Origin: Achromobacter sp. HZ34
Lineage (GTDB): Bacteria > Pseudomonadota > Gammaproteobacteria > Burkholderiales > Burkholderiaceae_B
Direction of reading: 5' to 3'
Assembly (NCBI RefSeq): GCF_002209485.1
Contig: NZ_NJIX01000004.1
Span: 248,001 to 312,000 of the forward strand
DNA length: 64,000 nt
The notes under the pieces are model-generated. The model was not told the origin of the DNA. It did not search any database and was given only the letters and a program-made list of their open reading frames with translations. The position numbers were made by a program, and so were the translations under genes. Positions 17,411 to 27,611 of the stretch are shown one piece after another. The first letter of the stretch is position 1. The number at the start of each line of letters is the position of its first letter.

Positions 17411-18784
17411 ATGCTGAACATCGTCATTCTGGCCGCCGGGTTGGGTAAACGCATGCAGTCCGACCTGCCCAAGGTCCTGCATACACTGGCCGGCCGGCCC
17501 ATGCTCGATCATGTCCTGGACAGCGCCCGCCGCTTGCAGCCGGCTCGCATCGTGGTCGTCATCGGCCACGGCGCGGACCGGGTGCGTGCCGCCTACGCCG
17601 GCCAGGACGACCTGCAGTTCGCCTTGCAGCAGCCTCAGCACGGCACCGGCCACGCGGTGGCACAGGCCGCGCCCCTGCTGCTCGAAGGCGAGGCCGACGA
17701 CGCCACGCTGGTGCTTTACGGCGACGTGCCGCTGGTCCAGGCCGACACCTTGCGCCGCCTGCTGGAGGCGCGCGGCCAGGGCATGGCGGTGCTGACCGAA
17801 ACCTTGGCCGACCCCACCGGCTACGGCCGCATCGTGCGCGACGCACGCGGGCAGGTCACGCGCATCGTCGAACACAAGGACGCCAGCGGACAGGAACGCG
17901 CCATCCGCGAAGTCAACACCGGCATCCTGGCGGCGCCCACGGCGCGCCTGAAGGACTGGCTGACCCGCATCGACAACAACAACGCCCAAGGCGAGTACTA
18001 CCTGACCGACACCGTGGGCCTGGCCGTGGCCGATGACGTGGCCGTCGGTGCCGCGCAGCCGGCGGCGGCGTGGGAGACCCTGGGCGTCAACAGCCGGGTG
18101 CAGCAGGCTGAACTGGAACGCATCTGGCAGCGCGAACAGGCGCGCCGCCTGTTGGAAGCCGGCGTCACGCTGGCGGATCCGGCCCGTTTCGACCTGCGCG
18201 GCACCATGACCGTGGGCCGTGACGTCTACATCGATGTCGGCTGCGTGTTCGAAGGCCAGGTCGAACTGGCCGACGGCGTACGCATCGGCCCGCATTGCGT
18301 GCTGCGCGACGTCAAGCTGGGCGTGGGCACGCACGTCGAGGCCTTCAGCCATCTGCAGCAGGCCCAGGTGGGCGCCGATGCGCGCATCGGGCCCTATGCA
18401 CGCCTGCGTCCCGGCGCCCAGCTGTCCGACCGCACGCACATCGGCAACTTCGTCGAGGTGAAGAATGCGGTGATCGGTGTCGACAGCAAGGCCAATCACC
18501 TGACCTATATCGGCGATGCCGACATCGGCGCGCGCGTGAATGTGGGCGCGGGCACCATCACCTGCAATTACGACGGTGTGAACAAGCATCGCACCATCAT
18601 CGAAGATGACGTCTTCGTCGGCTCCGACACGCAACTGGTCGCGCCCATCCGCGTAGGCCGTGGCGCCACCCTGGGCGCCGGCACCACGTTGACGCGCGAT
18701 GCGCCCGCCGAACAACTGACGGTCTCGCGCGCCCGCCAGACCTCCATCGCCGGTTGGACCCGCCCCGTCAAGAAAAAGCCATGA
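17411..18784 (+). CDS. glmU: bifunctional N-acetylglucosamine-1-phosphate uridyltransferase / glucosamine-1-phosphate acetyltransferase
   Basis: This cytoplasmic enzyme makes UDP-GlcNAc for peptidoglycan and LPS. The N-terminal uridyltransferase domain begins with [18 protein letters not shown] and has YGDVPLV. The C-terminal left-handed beta-helix (from about residue 250) ends with the acetyltransferase site [10 protein letters not shown] and GAGTTLTRD. It has 457 residues, the normal length. Its stop overlaps the MFS start by 4 bases (ATGA), indicating translational coupling. glmS lies 13 kb away. Confidence 0.97.
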   Translation: MLNIVILAAGLGKRMQSDLPKVLHTLAGRPMLDHVLDSARRLQPARIVVVIGHGADRVRAAYAGQDDLQFALQQPQHGTGHAVAQAAPLLLEGEADDATLVLYGDVPLVQADTLRRLLEARGQGMAVLTETLADPTGYGRIVRDARGQVTRIVEHKDASGQERAIREVNTGILAAPTARLKDWLTRIDNNNAQGEYYLTDTVGLAVADDVAVGAAQPAAAWETLGVNSRVQQAELERIWQREQARRLLEAGVTLADPARFDLRGTMTVGRDVYIDVGCVFEGQVELADGVRIGPHCVLRDVKLGVGTHVEAFSHLQQAQVGADARIGPYARLRPGAQLSDRTHIGNFVEVKNAVIGVDSKANHLTYIGDADIGARVNVGAGTITCNYDGVNKHRTIIEDDVFVGSDTQLVAPIRVGRGATLGAGTTLTRDAPAEQLTVSRARQTSIAGWTRPVKKKP

Positions 18785-20220
18785 AAGACACCGCTCCTTC
18801 TGCCGCGGGCACGGCCTCTGATTCCGCCCCCGCAGGCCCCGGCGCGACCCAGTCCGCCGCCGTCCAGGACGGCTTGCCGACGCCGCGCCGTTATTGGGCC
18901 GCCAGCGTGGTCATGCTGGGTATCTGCCTGGCGGTGCTGGACAGCACCATCGCCAACGTGGCCCTGCCGACGATCTCGCACGACCTGGGTATCGATCCGG
19001 CGGATTCCGTGTGGATCGTCAATGCCTACAGCGTGGCGCTGGTGGTCATGCTGCTGCCCTTGTCGTCGCTCGCCGAAAGGGTGGGCTTTCGCCGCATGTT
19101 CACCATGGGGCTGGCGGTCTTCACCGTGGCATCGCTGGCTTGCGCCATGGCCGATTCGCTGTTGACACTGACGCTGGCCCGCATCTTCCAGGGCGTGGGC
19201 GCGGCCTCGCTGATGTGCATGTTCGGCGGCCTGGTGCGGCATATCTATCCGCACGCCAAGCTGGGCCGGGGCATCAGCCTGAATGCCACCACGGTGGCCA
19301 TCATGTCGGTGCTGGGGCCGACGTTGGGGTCGGCCATCCTGTCGGTGGCGGCGTGGCCGTGGATCTTCGCGGTCAATGTGCCCCTGGGCATCCTGGGCAT
19401 GTTCTGGGTCCGTTTCCTGCCCGACGTTCCGCGCACGAACACGCGCTTCGACGCCATCAGCGCCTTGCTGAACATGCTGACGCTGGGCGTGTTCATCATC
19501 GGCATCGACAAGCTGGTGGCGGATCCGGTCAAGGGCGTGGGCTTGATCGCCATCTCGCTGGTGGCCGGCTGGTTCCTGGTCCGGCGCGCCACCAGGCAGA
19601 CCGCGCCGCTGGCGCCGGTGGACCTGCTGCGCATCCAGCCTATCGCCTTCGCCGTCGCGGCTTCGGCCTGCACCTTCGCGGCGCAGATGGCTTCCTATGT
19701 GTCCTTGCCCTTCTTTTTCCAGGGGGTGCTGGGCCGGCCGCAATTGCAGGTCGGCATGCTGATGGCCGCCTGGCCCATCGGTACGGCCCTCATCGCCCCG
19801 GTGGCGGGACGCATGTCGGACCGCTACTCGGCCGCCACGCTCAGCGGCATCGGCGCCGCCGCCATGGGGCTGGGCCTGGTGTCCCTGACCCTGCTACCGC
19901 ACGACATCGGCAACACGGCGATCATCGCGGCCATGTTCGTCTGCGGTACCGGTTTCGGCTTCTTCCAGACGCCCAACAACCGGTCCATGATCGGGTCGGC
20001 GCCGCGCTCGCGCGGTGGCGCCATCGGCGGCCTGCAGGCCACCACGCGGGTGTTCGGCCAGAGCTGCGGCACCGCGCTGGTCGCCACCGCCTTCGGCCTG
20101 AGCGGCGCCCATGGGCCCACGCTGGCCTTGATCCTGGGCGCGGTCTGCGCCGCCGCGGCGGTCTTGGTCAATACCGTGCGCTTCAAGGCGGTGGCGCCGG
20201 GCAATTCCCAGCACGGCTAG
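18781..20220 (+). CDS. DHA2-family (EmrB-like, 14-TMS) MFS drug exporter
   Basis: Residues about 45-60 carry [13 protein letters not shown], the motif C1/D signature of 14-helix drug:proton antiporters, followed by [12 protein letters not shown] and an antiporter-type PTLGSA region. It has 479 residues. A cytoplasmic N-terminal stretch rich in Ala, Ser and Pro precedes helix 1. The ATG overlaps the glmU stop, so the two are probably co-translated although functionally unrelated. Substrate unknown. Confidence 0.9.
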   Translation: MKDTAPSAAGTASDSAPAGPGATQSAAVQDGLPTPRRYWAASVVMLGICLAVLDSTIANVALPTISHDLGIDPADSVWIVNAYSVALVVMLLPLSSLAERVGFRRMFTMGLAVFTVASLACAMADSLLTLTLARIFQGVGAASLMCMFGGLVRHIYPHAKLGRGISLNATTVAIMSVLGPTLGSAILSVAAWPWIFAVNVPLGILGMFWVRFLPDVPRTNTRFDAISALLNMLTLGVFIIGIDKLVADPVKGVGLIAISLVAGWFLVRRATRQTAPLAPVDLLRIQPIAFAVAASACTFAAQMASYVSLPFFFQGVLGRPQLQVGMLMAAWPIGTALIAPVAGRMSDRYSAATLSGIGAAAMGLGLVSLTLLPHDIGNTAIIAAMFVCGTGFGFFQTPNNRSMIGSAPRSRGGAIGGLQATTRVFGQSCGTALVATAFGLSGAHGPTLALILGAVCAAAAVLVNTVRFKAVAPGNSQHG

Positions 20221-20230
20221 ATCGTCCATG

Positions 20231-20262
20231 CCGTGGGGCGGCGGTCGCGGCCGCCGCCACGG
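20231..20262 (+). terminator. GC-rich hairpin after the MFS gene
   Basis: CCGT-gg-GGCGGCGG-loop-CCGCCGCC-ACGG folds into a long GC stem 11 bases after the MFS stop. There is no clear T-tract, so it may act as a Rho-assisted end or an RNA 3' stabiliser. Confidence 0.45.
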
Positions 20263-20282
20263 CAGCGTCTTCTGCCCCGCCC

Positions 20283-20288
20283 TATAAT
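20283..20288 (+). promoter_or_regulatory. consensus -10 box upstream of ugd
   Basis: TATAAT sits 55 bases before the ugd start codon, just after a terminator-like hairpin. The -35 region (about CGGCAG) is poor, so the promoter may depend on an activator. Confidence 0.45.
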
Positions 20289-20342
20289 CGGGTCCATCGG
20301 GCGCGTGCCTAGCCACGCGCCATGTTTTCTAGGGCGAATGCG

Positions 20343-21665
20343 ATGAAGATTACGGTGGTGGGTACCGGCTACGTGGGCCTGGTCTCGGGTGCCTGTCTGG
20401 CTGAAATGGGCAACGATGTCATGTGCCTGGACGTGAATAGCGCCAAGGTGGCCTTCTTGCGTGAAGGTGGCATCCCGATCTACGAACCGGGTCTGGAAGA
20501 CCTGGTTCGCCGCAACGTCCAGGCCGGCCGCCTGCACTTCACCGACGACGTCGAGACCAGCGTGGCGCATGGCGACGTGCAGTTCATCGCGGTCGGCACG
20601 CCGCCGGGCGAGGACGGCTCGGCCGATCTGCAATACGTGCTGGCCGCCGCGCGCGGTATTGCCCGGTACATGACCAGCCGCAAGATCGTCGTCGACAAGT
20701 CGACCGTGCCGGTGGGCACCGCGGACAAGGTGCGCGCCGCCATCAGCGAAGTCTTGGCCGAGCGTGGTGTCGACCTGCCCTTCAGCGTCGCTTCCAATCC
20801 GGAATTCCTCAAGGAAGGCGCGGCCATCCATGACTTCATGAGTCCGGACCGCGTCGTCGTCGGCGCCGACGACGACTACACCGTGGGCGTCATGCGGCGC
20901 ATCTACGAGCCCTTCCAGCGCACCCACGACCGCCTGATGGTGATGGACGTGCGTTCGGCGGAACTGACCAAGTATGCCGCCAACGCCATGCTGGCCACGC
21001 GCATCTCGTTCATGAACGAGATGGCGAACCTGGCCGAAGCGGTGGGGGCCGATGTGGAACATGTTCGTCGCGGCATCGGTGCCGATCCGCGCATCGGTTA
21101 TCAGTTTCTCTATCCTGGCGCCGGTTATGGCGGCTCCTGCTTTCCGAAGGATGTGCAGGCCTTGAGCCGCATGGCCGGTGAACATCGGCTGCCCATGCGG
21201 GTGATCGAGGCAGTCGAGGCCGCCAACGACGAACAGAAATTCCGCCTGGCGCGCAAGATCGTGCGCCGCTATGGCGAGGACCTGAAAGGGCGCAGTTTCG
21301 CCGTGTGGGGCCTGGCCTTCAAGCCCAATACCGACGATATGCGCGAGGCGCCCAGCCTGAACGTGATCGACGAGCTGACGCGGCGCGGCGCCACCATCCG
21401 TGCCTATGATCCGGTGGCCATGGAAGAGGCCGCCAAGGTATTGGGCAAGAATGCGCGCGTGACCTTCGTCGAGGATATGTACGATGCGCTGGATGGCGCC
21501 GACGGTCTTGTGCTGGTGACGGAATGGAAGGTGTTCCGTGCGCCCGATTTCGATCGCGTGCGCAGCTTGCTGAAGACGCCGCTGATCCTCGACGGGCGTA
21601 ATCAATACAACGCGGCGGACCTGAAGGCGATGGGCTTCGACTACGAGGGCATCGGCCGCGCATGA
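20343..21665 (+). CDS. ugd: UDP-glucose 6-dehydrogenase
   Basis: This enzyme oxidises UDP-glucose to UDP-glucuronate with two NAD+, feeding capsule, LPS or exopolysaccharide synthesis. It has the N-terminal Rossmann site [20 protein letters not shown], the YEPGLEDLV segment and the catalytic cysteine in [14 protein letters not shown] (about residue 264). It has 440 residues. ATG 20343 is the conserved start. The stop overlaps the following glycosyltransferase start by 4 bases, so the two form an operon. Confidence 0.96.
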   Translation: MKITVVGTGYVGLVSGACLAEMGNDVMCLDVNSAKVAFLREGGIPIYEPGLEDLVRRNVQAGRLHFTDDVETSVAHGDVQFIAVGTPPGEDGSADLQYVLAAARGIARYMTSRKIVVDKSTVPVGTADKVRAAISEVLAERGVDLPFSVASNPEFLKEGAAIHDFMSPDRVVVGADDDYTVGVMRRIYEPFQRTHDRLMVMDVRSAELTKYAANAMLATRISFMNEMANLAEAVGADVEHVRRGIGADPRIGYQFLYPGAGYGGSCFPKDVQALSRMAGEHRLPMRVIEAVEAANDEQKFRLARKIVRRYGEDLKGRSFAVWGLAFKPNTDDMREAPSLNVIDELTRRGATIRAYDPVAMEEAAKVLGKNARVTFVEDMYDALDGADGLVLVTEWKVFRAPDFDRVRSLLKTPLILDGRNQYNAADLKAMGFDYEGIGRA

Positions 21666-22747
21666 AAATCCTGCAGCTGAATTTCGAGAAAGGCTGGCGC
21701 GGCGGTGAGCGGCAGACGCTCTACTGCATGATGGCCTTCCGGGATGCGGGGCACGACGTGGAGCTGCTGGCGCGTGCCGGCGGTCCGCTGGCACAGCGTG
21801 CCGCCGAGCAGGGATTCAAGGTGCACGCGGTGTCCGGCGTGGCGGCGCAGATCGGTTTCCTGGCCCGCCGTGGCAGGCAGTACGACATCATTCACGCGCA
21901 GACCGCCAACACGGTGACCTGGGCGGTGCTGACCAAGCCGGTGCATCGGCGTCCCGTGGTGTTTTCGCGCCGCACCTCGTTCGTGGTCAAGCCCAACGAG
22001 GAATGGAAGACCGGCTTCAAATGGCGCCACGTGGACCTGTTCGTGGCGATCAGCGACATGGCGGCCACCGAGCCGCGCCGGCTGGGCCTGGCGCCGGTGA
22101 TCATCCGCAGCGCGGTGGCGCCCGTGCCGCCCGATGCGCAAAACCAGGCTCGGCTGGCGGCCGAGTTCAAGGTGCCGGGTAAGCGCATCATCGCGACTTC
22201 CGCGGCGTTGATCCACGACAAGGATCCGCTGACCATGATACGGGCGGTGGCTGAACTGGCGCGCACGCGCCTGGACTTCCTGTTCGTGCATTTCGGTGCC
22301 GGCGGCAATGAAGAGGCCCAGGCGCGCGCGCTGGTGGCCGAGCTGGGTGTGCAGGATGTGTACCTGTTCGCGGGGTTCCGCAAAGGGGTGGAGGATTTCT
22401 ATCCCTGCATGGACGTCTTCGCCATGACCTCGCGCGAGGAAGCGCTGGGCAGCAGCGTATTCGACGCCTTCCTGCAGCGGGTGCCCGTGGTTTCCACGGA
22501 CGCGGGCGGCCTGAAGGAAAGCCTGGCGGATGGGCGTGGGGTACTTTGCGCCGTGGAGGATCATCACGCCGTGGCGCAGGGCATGGCGGCCTTGCTGGAC
22601 GACGAGTCGTTGCGGCAGGCGATGACGGCGCGGGCCTACGACTATGTACGTGTCGAGCATGACGTCGGCATCATGGGCAATCGCTATCTGGCGCAGTTCG
22701 AGCGGCTGTTGCGGGAACGGGGCGAAGGCGCGCGGCTGGGGCATTGA
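21662..22747 (+). CDS. family 4 glycosyltransferase
   Basis: This is a GT-B fold retaining glycosyltransferase of 361 residues. The N-terminal acceptor domain opens with [14 protein letters not shown], typical of LPS or polysaccharide GT4 enzymes. The donor site shows [12 protein letters not shown] and the EX7E-type element [12 protein letters not shown] with [11 protein letters not shown]. It is translationally coupled to ugd, so it probably acts on a surface glycan, although its donor need not be UDP-glucuronate. Confidence 0.88.
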   Translation: MKILQLNFEKGWRGGERQTLYCMMAFRDAGHDVELLARAGGPLAQRAAEQGFKVHAVSGVAAQIGFLARRGRQYDIIHAQTANTVTWAVLTKPVHRRPVVFSRRTSFVVKPNEEWKTGFKWRHVDLFVAISDMAATEPRRLGLAPVIIRSAVAPVPPDAQNQARLAAEFKVPGKRIIATSAALIHDKDPLTMIRAVAELARTRLDFLFVHFGAGGNEEAQARALVAELGVQDVYLFAGFRKGVEDFYPCMDVFAMTSREEALGSSVFDAFLQRVPVVSTDAGGLKESLADGRGVLCAVEDHHAVAQGMAALLDDESLRQAMTARAYDYVRVEHDVGIMGNRYLAQFERLLRERGEGARLGH

Positions 22748-22791
22748 GCGGGACCGGGCCGACGTGTTGAGGCCAGCCCGCCGTGGGATCC

Positions 22792-23841
22792 TTACTCGGC
22801 ATCCGCCGCATTCCTGAACGCCATGGGCGTCGTGCCCAACTGACGCTCGAATGCCCGCGTCATCTGCTGCCTGCCGGAAAATCCGCAGCGCAGCGCCACC
22901 TTGTCCAGCGACTGTTGCGTACCTGACAGAAGTTCACGCGCCAAGTCGATCTGGGCGGCGCGGATATACCGTTGCGGCGGAAGTCCGAACACTTCCTTGA
23001 AGCTGCGCGACAACTGTCGCACACTCAGGCAGACATGGTCCGCTACCTGCTCCACGGTTACGCCGCTCTCCAGCCTGTCCAGGATATAGGCCGTGGCGCG
23101 GCTCAATCGATCCGCCGAGCCACCATAGGCGATCAAGGCGGCGCTTTGTTGGCCCTGACCGGGCGCCCGGACGCGAAAGACCACCAATTCCCTGGCAATG
23201 GCCAAGGCCAGGTCCCGGCCGAAATCCTCGTCCACCAGGCTCAGCGCCAGATCGATGCCCGCCGTGGCGCCGCCGGACGTGAATATCTTCTCCGACCGCG
23301 CGATGAGCGCGTCGGTATTCAGGCGAACCGACGGATAGCGCGCCGCGAATCGTTCGGCATGCGCCCAATGGGTGGTCGCGGCCTTGCCGTCGAGCAGACC
23401 CGCCTCGGCCAGGACATATGCTCCCGTGCATACCGAGCCTATGCGTTGCGTGCGCGGCGCAACCGCCAACAGCCAGTTCCTCAGTTGCAGGTCGTGGCTC
23501 GCACTCATCACTCCCGGCCCGCCCGCCACGATCAGCGTATCGAATGCGCATATCTCCGGCGGCGGTAACGACGACGTTTGCAAGCGCAGGCTGGAAGAGC
23601 TGACAATTTCGCCGCCGAAAGAGGACAGGGCCGTCACGCGATAGCGGTCGGGCTCATCGGGCCGGCGCAGATGGTGGTTGGCGCGGCTGAAAACATCAGC
23701 CGGACCGGTGACGTCGAGCAGCAGTACATCGCCGAAAACCACGATGCCGACGTGCCGCGTTGCGACCGCCGGACGTGATCGACCCGCCGTCTCAGTCCGC
23801 GACGAAGCCGATCTCGGCGACGAGTTTTTTCCACTGGCCAT
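22792..23841 (-). CDS. GlxA-type AraC regulator with DJ-1/PfpI domain
   Basis: The N-terminal 210 residues are a DJ-1/PfpI-like domain with the nucleophile-elbow motif SVCTGAYVLAEAGLLDG. The C-terminal 110 residues are an AraC/XylS DNA-binding domain (LSVRQLSRSFKEVFGLPPQRYIRAAQIDLARELL). GlxA-type regulators commonly control amine or aldehyde metabolism. The ATG at 23841 lies 50 bases inside the upstream Bug gene in another frame. The gene reads in the same direction as the Bug gene and may be its regulator. Confidence 0.85.
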   Translation of the reverse strand: MASGKNSSPRSASSRTETAGRSRPAVATRHVGIVVFGDVLLLDVTGPADVFSRANHHLRRPDEPDRYRVTALSSFGGEIVSSSSLRLQTSSLPPPEICAFDTLIVAGGPGVMSASHDLQLRNWLLAVAPRTQRIGSVCTGAYVLAEAGLLDGKAATTHWAHAERFAARYPSVRLNTDALIARSEKIFTSGGATAGIDLALSLVDEDFGRDLALAIARELVVFRVRAPGQGQQSAALIAYGGSADRLSRATAYILDRLESGVTVEQVADHVCLSVRQLSRSFKEVFGLPPQRYIRAAQIDLARELLSGTQQSLDKVALRCGFSGRQQMTRAFERQLGTTPMAFRNAADAE

Positions 23842-24766
23842 ATTCTCTGTTCATGGTTTGCGCGAGTGTCGTGGGGCTGCCGTCGCCCATCTCAAGACCT
23901 GACGTCAGTAAAGCGGTTCTTACTTTCTCGTCCGTGACCACCTGATGCAAGGCGGCGCGGTATCGATCCACCGTGGCGGCACCGGCGCCGCGCGTCAGAA
24001 AATACGAGAACCACTCCTGGTTGACCAGCTCCTTATAGCCCTCCTCGGGAAAGACCGGCACATCGGGGAGCTGCGACGCGCGCGCGGTGCCGGTGACGGC
24101 CAGTATCCTGAGCTTGCCGGCGCGGTGGTGATCCAGGATATCACTGGGGGCGAGAAAGGCGAACGGCACCTGCCCGGACAGGACGTCCGCCAGCGCCGGT
24201 GCCGAGCCGCGATAGGCCACGTGGGTGAAATCGCAGCCCATGGCCCGCTGCAACAGCACGCCGGAAAAGTGAAACACGCTACCCGACGCCGGTGATCCGT
24301 AGAAGCCCAGCTTGGGTTCCTGGCGGATCAGGCTCACTGCCTCCTTCAAGGTCTTGGCGGGCACCGTCGGCGCGCTGACAAAGGCGATCGGGGCAGTAGC
24401 TACCGTACCTATGGGTATGAAGTCGTGCAAGGGATCATAGGGCAGGTTCCGGTACGTGTGTGGATAGATGACCATGGAAGAACCGATGGTCTGCAGCAGG
24501 ACACTGCCGTCGGCGGGGCCGGTTTTCGCCAGCCCGACCGCCAGTTGTCCGCCAGCCCCTGACTTGTTTTCGACGATCACATTGGATTGAAGATGGGCGG
24601 CGAAAACAGGCGCTGCCGCTCGCGCAATTCGATCGCCCGTCGCGCCCGGAGGAAAGCCCACCAATAGTCTGACCACGCCTGGATGCGCGTCGTCAGCGTG
24701 TGCGGGCAGCGCGCGCGCCAATGCCGCGCCGCCCATCAGCTTCATAAAGTGCCGTCTATATTTCAT
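23792..24766 (-). CDS. Bug-family (TctC) tripartite tricarboxylate transporter binding protein
   Basis: Bug proteins are periplasmic binders of carboxylates, amides and similar small acids and are greatly expanded in Bordetella. This one has 324 residues with a basic N-terminus and signal peptide ending PAHA, then RLLVGFPPGATGDRIAR (phosphate/carboxylate-coordinating loop), VENKSGAGGQLAV and KLGFYGSPASGS. The start at 24766 is preceded by AAGAGA. No TctA/TctB membrane genes are nearby, so it is an orphan binder. Confidence 0.9.
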   Translation of the reverse strand: MKYRRHFMKLMGGAALARALPAHADDAHPGVVRLLVGFPPGATGDRIARAAAPVFAAHLQSNVIVENKSGAGGQLAVGLAKTGPADGSVLLQTIGSSMVIYPHTYRNLPYDPLHDFIPIGTVATAPIAFVSAPTVPAKTLKEAVSLIRQEPKLGFYGSPASGSVFHFSGVLLQRAMGCDFTHVAYRGSAPALADVLSGQVPFAFLAPSDILDHHRAGKLRILAVTGTARASQLPDVPVFPEEGYKELVNQEWFSYFLTRGAGAATVDRYRAALHQVVTDEKVRTALLTSGLEMGDGSPTTLAQTMNREYGQWKKLVAEIGFVAD

Positions 24767-24948
24767 TTTTGATCTCTTGGCTGCCGAATGGCAGCTCCCC
24801 TTGGCGCAAGTTTCACCTCGTGGGTCGATTCCAGTCGGACATAGCTGGTGCACTCTCGGACATCCGCGCCTGTTTGCGGGGATATCCTGACCGGAAATAC
24901 CCTGGGTTTGTCCGACGGGGCGGCGGGCGTTGCGGCATAGTACGCAGT

Positions 24949-25644
24949 ATGAAAACCGAACCCAAAACCCGCATAGGGATGCTCGTGTTCCCGATGATGA
25001 CATCGCTGGACATCCTGGGCCCCTTCGAAGTCCTCGCCCGTGCGCCTGACTGTCACGCCGAGTTGGTGTGGAAGGACCGCCAACCCATCAAAGGCGATAC
25101 GGGGCTGGTCGTCACACCTGATCGCGGGTTTAGCGACGCGCCGCAATATGACGTGATCGTGGTGCCGGGTGGTCCCGGGCAGACGCCTTTGATGGAGGAT
25201 ACCGAGGTCATCCAATTCCTGCGCCAGCAGGCGGCAGGGGCGCAACTGGTGACGTCGGTTTGCACCGGCTCGCTGCTGCTGGCCGCGGCTGGGCTGCTGG
25301 CGGGCAGGAAGGCCACCTCCCACTGGCTGTCCATCGATCAGCTTGGCCTGTTTGGCGTGGAAATCGTGCCGGAGCGGGTGGTCGTGGACGGCGACCGCAT
25401 CACGGGCGCCGGCGTGACCTCCGGGCTCGATTTCGCATTCCGGGTGCTGGCCGAATTGCGCGGCGCGGAGGCGGCGAAAGCGCTGCAGTTGATGCTGGAA
25501 TATGACCCTGCGCCACCTTTCGAGAGCGGCCATCCCCGCGTGGCCGAGCCGGCGCTGGTCGAACAGGTGCGCTTGAAGGCGCGGGAGATGATCGGGCAGC
25601 GGCGGGAAGTCTCGCAGCGAGTGGCGGGGAAGCTGGCGGGTTGA
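24949..25644 (+). CDS. DJ-1/PfpI-family protein, isonitrile-hydratase-like
   Basis: This 231-residue single-domain protein of the DJ-1/PfpI family has the nucleophile elbow SVCTGSLLLAAAGLLAGRKATSHW (Cys near residue 105) and the acidic residue in LGPFEVLARAP. This pattern matches isonitrile hydratase (InhA) and other cyclohexyl-isocyanide hydratase-like proteins. The gene is divergent from the Bug gene across 182 bases. The substrate call is tentative. Confidence 0.75.
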   Translation: MKTEPKTRIGMLVFPMMTSLDILGPFEVLARAPDCHAELVWKDRQPIKGDTGLVVTPDRGFSDAPQYDVIVVPGGPGQTPLMEDTEVIQFLRQQAAGAQLVTSVCTGSLLLAAAGLLAGRKATSHWLSIDQLGLFGVEIVPERVVVDGDRITGAGVTSGLDFAFRVLAELRGAEAAKALQLMLEYDPAPPFESGHPRVAEPALVEQVRLKAREMIGQRREVSQRVAGKLAG

Positions 25645-25792
25645 TCATGCCTTGCACCATTCTGGGTGAAAGGCGGGTGCGCCTGCAGGCATCACTGCAC
25701 CATCCAGGCGCTGGCTGCACGCATTTGGCGCACGGACTCCGGCGCTGATGCCCGCGCGCCACGCAGGAAAGAATTTGTAGTTGCCGAAGGGG

Positions 25793-25809
25793 ATGTTGCA
25801 GGGCAACAT
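25793..25809 (+). promoter_or_regulatory. 17-bp perfect palindrome upstream of the YitT gene
   Basis: ATGTTGC-AGG-GCAACAT is perfectly symmetric, and a further TGCAAC follows at 25810-25815. It lies about 88 bases before the YitT start in a 252-base region without genes. Size and position suit a repressor or activator dimer site; it could also form a 7-bp RNA hairpin. Confidence 0.45.
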
Positions 25810-25896
25810 TGCAACTATTCCCAGCGGTTTGCGGTGGCCACAAGCCTTAGGCTTTCCGTTGAGGACCCATTCCCCAATACCTCACGGGAAGTTTCC

Positions 25897-26571
25897 ATGT
25901 CTTTACTCCAGCGCCGCTATCCTTCGGCGACCGGACCAGCTTTATCCACGAGCGCGTCCGGCGCCATGACAACCGATAACGTGCCTCCGCATAACGCGGC
26001 GGATGACGCCTATGGCCTGTTCATCGGCATCCTGTTTGCCGCCATGGGCATTTCCCTGCTGGCGCGGGGAGGCATGATCACCGGCGGCATCGCGGGAATG
26101 GCGCTGCTGGGCTCCTTGATCTCCGGCTATGCACCGGCGCCGCTGGTGCCGCTGATCAACATCCCTTTCATCCTGTTTTCCTGCTGTGCCATGGGGAAGA
26201 CGTTCGGCCTGAAGAGCGCGCTGGTGAGTGTGGCGATAGGCGTCGCCGTCAGCGCGATCAGCCATTCCCTGGAAGTCTCCAGCATCGACAATGGTTTTGC
26301 CGCCATTGCCGGCGGCACCTTCCTGGGCATGGGCATCCTGTGCCTGGCGCGGCACAACGCGTCGATGGGCGGCACCAGCGCGCTGACCTTGTGGATTCAG
26401 CGCCGTTACGGCATCAACGCCGGCAAGACCCAGCTGGCCTTCGACCTGCTCCTGTTCTGCATGGCTGCCGCCTGGCTCCCCCTGGCCAAGACCCTCTGGT
26501 CGGCGCTAGGAACCCTGGCCATGAACGCCATGCTGATCGCCTGGCACAAGCCGGGGCGGTATCGGGGCTAG
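25897..26571 (+). CDS. YitT family membrane protein
   Basis: This 224-residue integral membrane protein has about five to six hydrophobic segments and the family pattern LFAAMGISLLARGGMITGGIAGMALL near the start and NASMGGTSALTLWIQRRYGINAGKTQL in the second half (internal duplication with GG-x-x-G turns). YitT proteins lack a firm function. ATG 25897 follows CGGGAA; the frame is open further upstream but not conserved-looking. Confidence 0.8.
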   Translation: MSLLQRRYPSATGPALSTSASGAMTTDNVPPHNAADDAYGLFIGILFAAMGISLLARGGMITGGIAGMALLGSLISGYAPAPLVPLINIPFILFSCCAMGKTFGLKSALVSVAIGVAVSAISHSLEVSSIDNGFAAIAGGTFLGMGILCLARHNASMGGTSALTLWIQRRYGINAGKTQLAFDLLLFCMAAAWLPLAKTLWSALGTLAMNAMLIAWHKPGRYRG

Positions 26572-26593
26572 GAAGCACTCGTCCCTTTTCGTA

Positions 26594-27475
26594 TCATCTT
26601 CGCTCTTTAGTGGCCTGGGCCAGGTCTCTGGAAGGCGGCAGGCCGAACAGGCGGGCGTATTCACGGCTGAACTGGTTCGGGCTTTCGTAACCCACGTCGA
26701 ATGCGATCGACGTTGCGCTGCCTTGGCCGGAGAGCAATCGGGATCGCGCGTGCAGCAGGCGGACGCGTTTCTGGTACTGCAATGGGCTCAGTGCCGTCAC
26801 GGCCTTGAAATGGCGATGAAACGCCGAAACGCTCAATGTCGCCATCTCGGCCAAGGCCGCCACGGTCATCGGTTCGGCGAAGTTCTGGCGTAGCCAATGA
26901 ATGGCGACACTGACGCGCGCCAGCGCCGTGTCCGGCGATGCGATGTCGCGCAGCATCCAGCCTAGCGGCCCTTGAAGCACTCTGAACAGGATCTCCCGCT
27001 CATAGGCGGGTGCCAACGCCGCGATCTCGTTGGGCCGGTCCATCAGCCGGAGCATTCGTATCCAGGCGTCAAGCAACTCGCCATCGACGGGGGCGACCGA
27101 GAATCCGGAACCGGCAAGCGTGCCGCGGGCCTCCACCGGCAGATCGCGGATAAGCGCCGCGACGATAGTGGGAGCCAGCGTCAGGCTGATTGCCAGATAC
27201 GGTTCCCCAGTCGGGGCCGGATGAACGGACCCGATGGCCGGCAGATCCACGGACATGACGAAGTAGGTTGCCGGATCATAGTGAAGCGTCCGGTCGCCGA
27301 CCGTCATCGTCTTCGATCCCGTCAGGATCAGGTTGATCATTGGATCGTAGAGGGCGGCGAGCCGGTGCTCGGGAATTTCACCCTGCACCATGGCGACCCG
27401 CGGAATGCCCGTCTCCGTGCGCCTGTTCTCGGCCCGGGATGCCAATGCCCTCAACGCTTGCAGTTGCTGTTCCAT
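26594..27475 (-). CDS. AraC family transcriptional regulator (AraC_N type)
   Basis: This 293-residue protein has the N-terminal AraC_N effector domain (Y-DPMINLILTGSKTMTVGDR, DPATYFVMSVDLPA) and a C-terminal AraC DNA-binding domain (MTVAALAEMATLSVSAFHRHFKAVT, SPLQYQKRVRLLHAR, ESPNQFSREYARLFG). It is divergent from the VOC/SnoaL pair, which it probably controls. Confidence 0.88.
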   Translation of the reverse strand: MEQQLQALRALASRAENRRTETGIPRVAMVQGEIPEHRLAALYDPMINLILTGSKTMTVGDRTLHYDPATYFVMSVDLPAIGSVHPAPTGEPYLAISLTLAPTIVAALIRDLPVEARGTLAGSGFSVAPVDGELLDAWIRMLRLMDRPNEIAALAPAYEREILFRVLQGPLGWMLRDIASPDTALARVSVAIHWLRQNFAEPMTVAALAEMATLSVSAFHRHFKAVTALSPLQYQKRVRLLHARSRLLSGQGSATSIAFDVGYESPNQFSREYARLFGLPPSRDLAQATKERR

Positions 27476-27611
27476 GATCCGACGCTAGCAGAGGCCGTCC
27501 GGGCATTCAAGGAAAAAGCAGAAACAGGCAAGCCTTGGAGAGGATCGGGTGAGTGGGTGGCGCATGGAGAACGTATCTTGGTCTCTTCATTTGACTAAAG
27601 AGGAGCGCAAC

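Noticed and set aside
15322-17502. 726-residue open frame antisense to the glycine-zipper and phaM genes
   Set aside because: Ala/Pro-rich low-complexity shadow of the Gly/Ala-rich phaM sequence.
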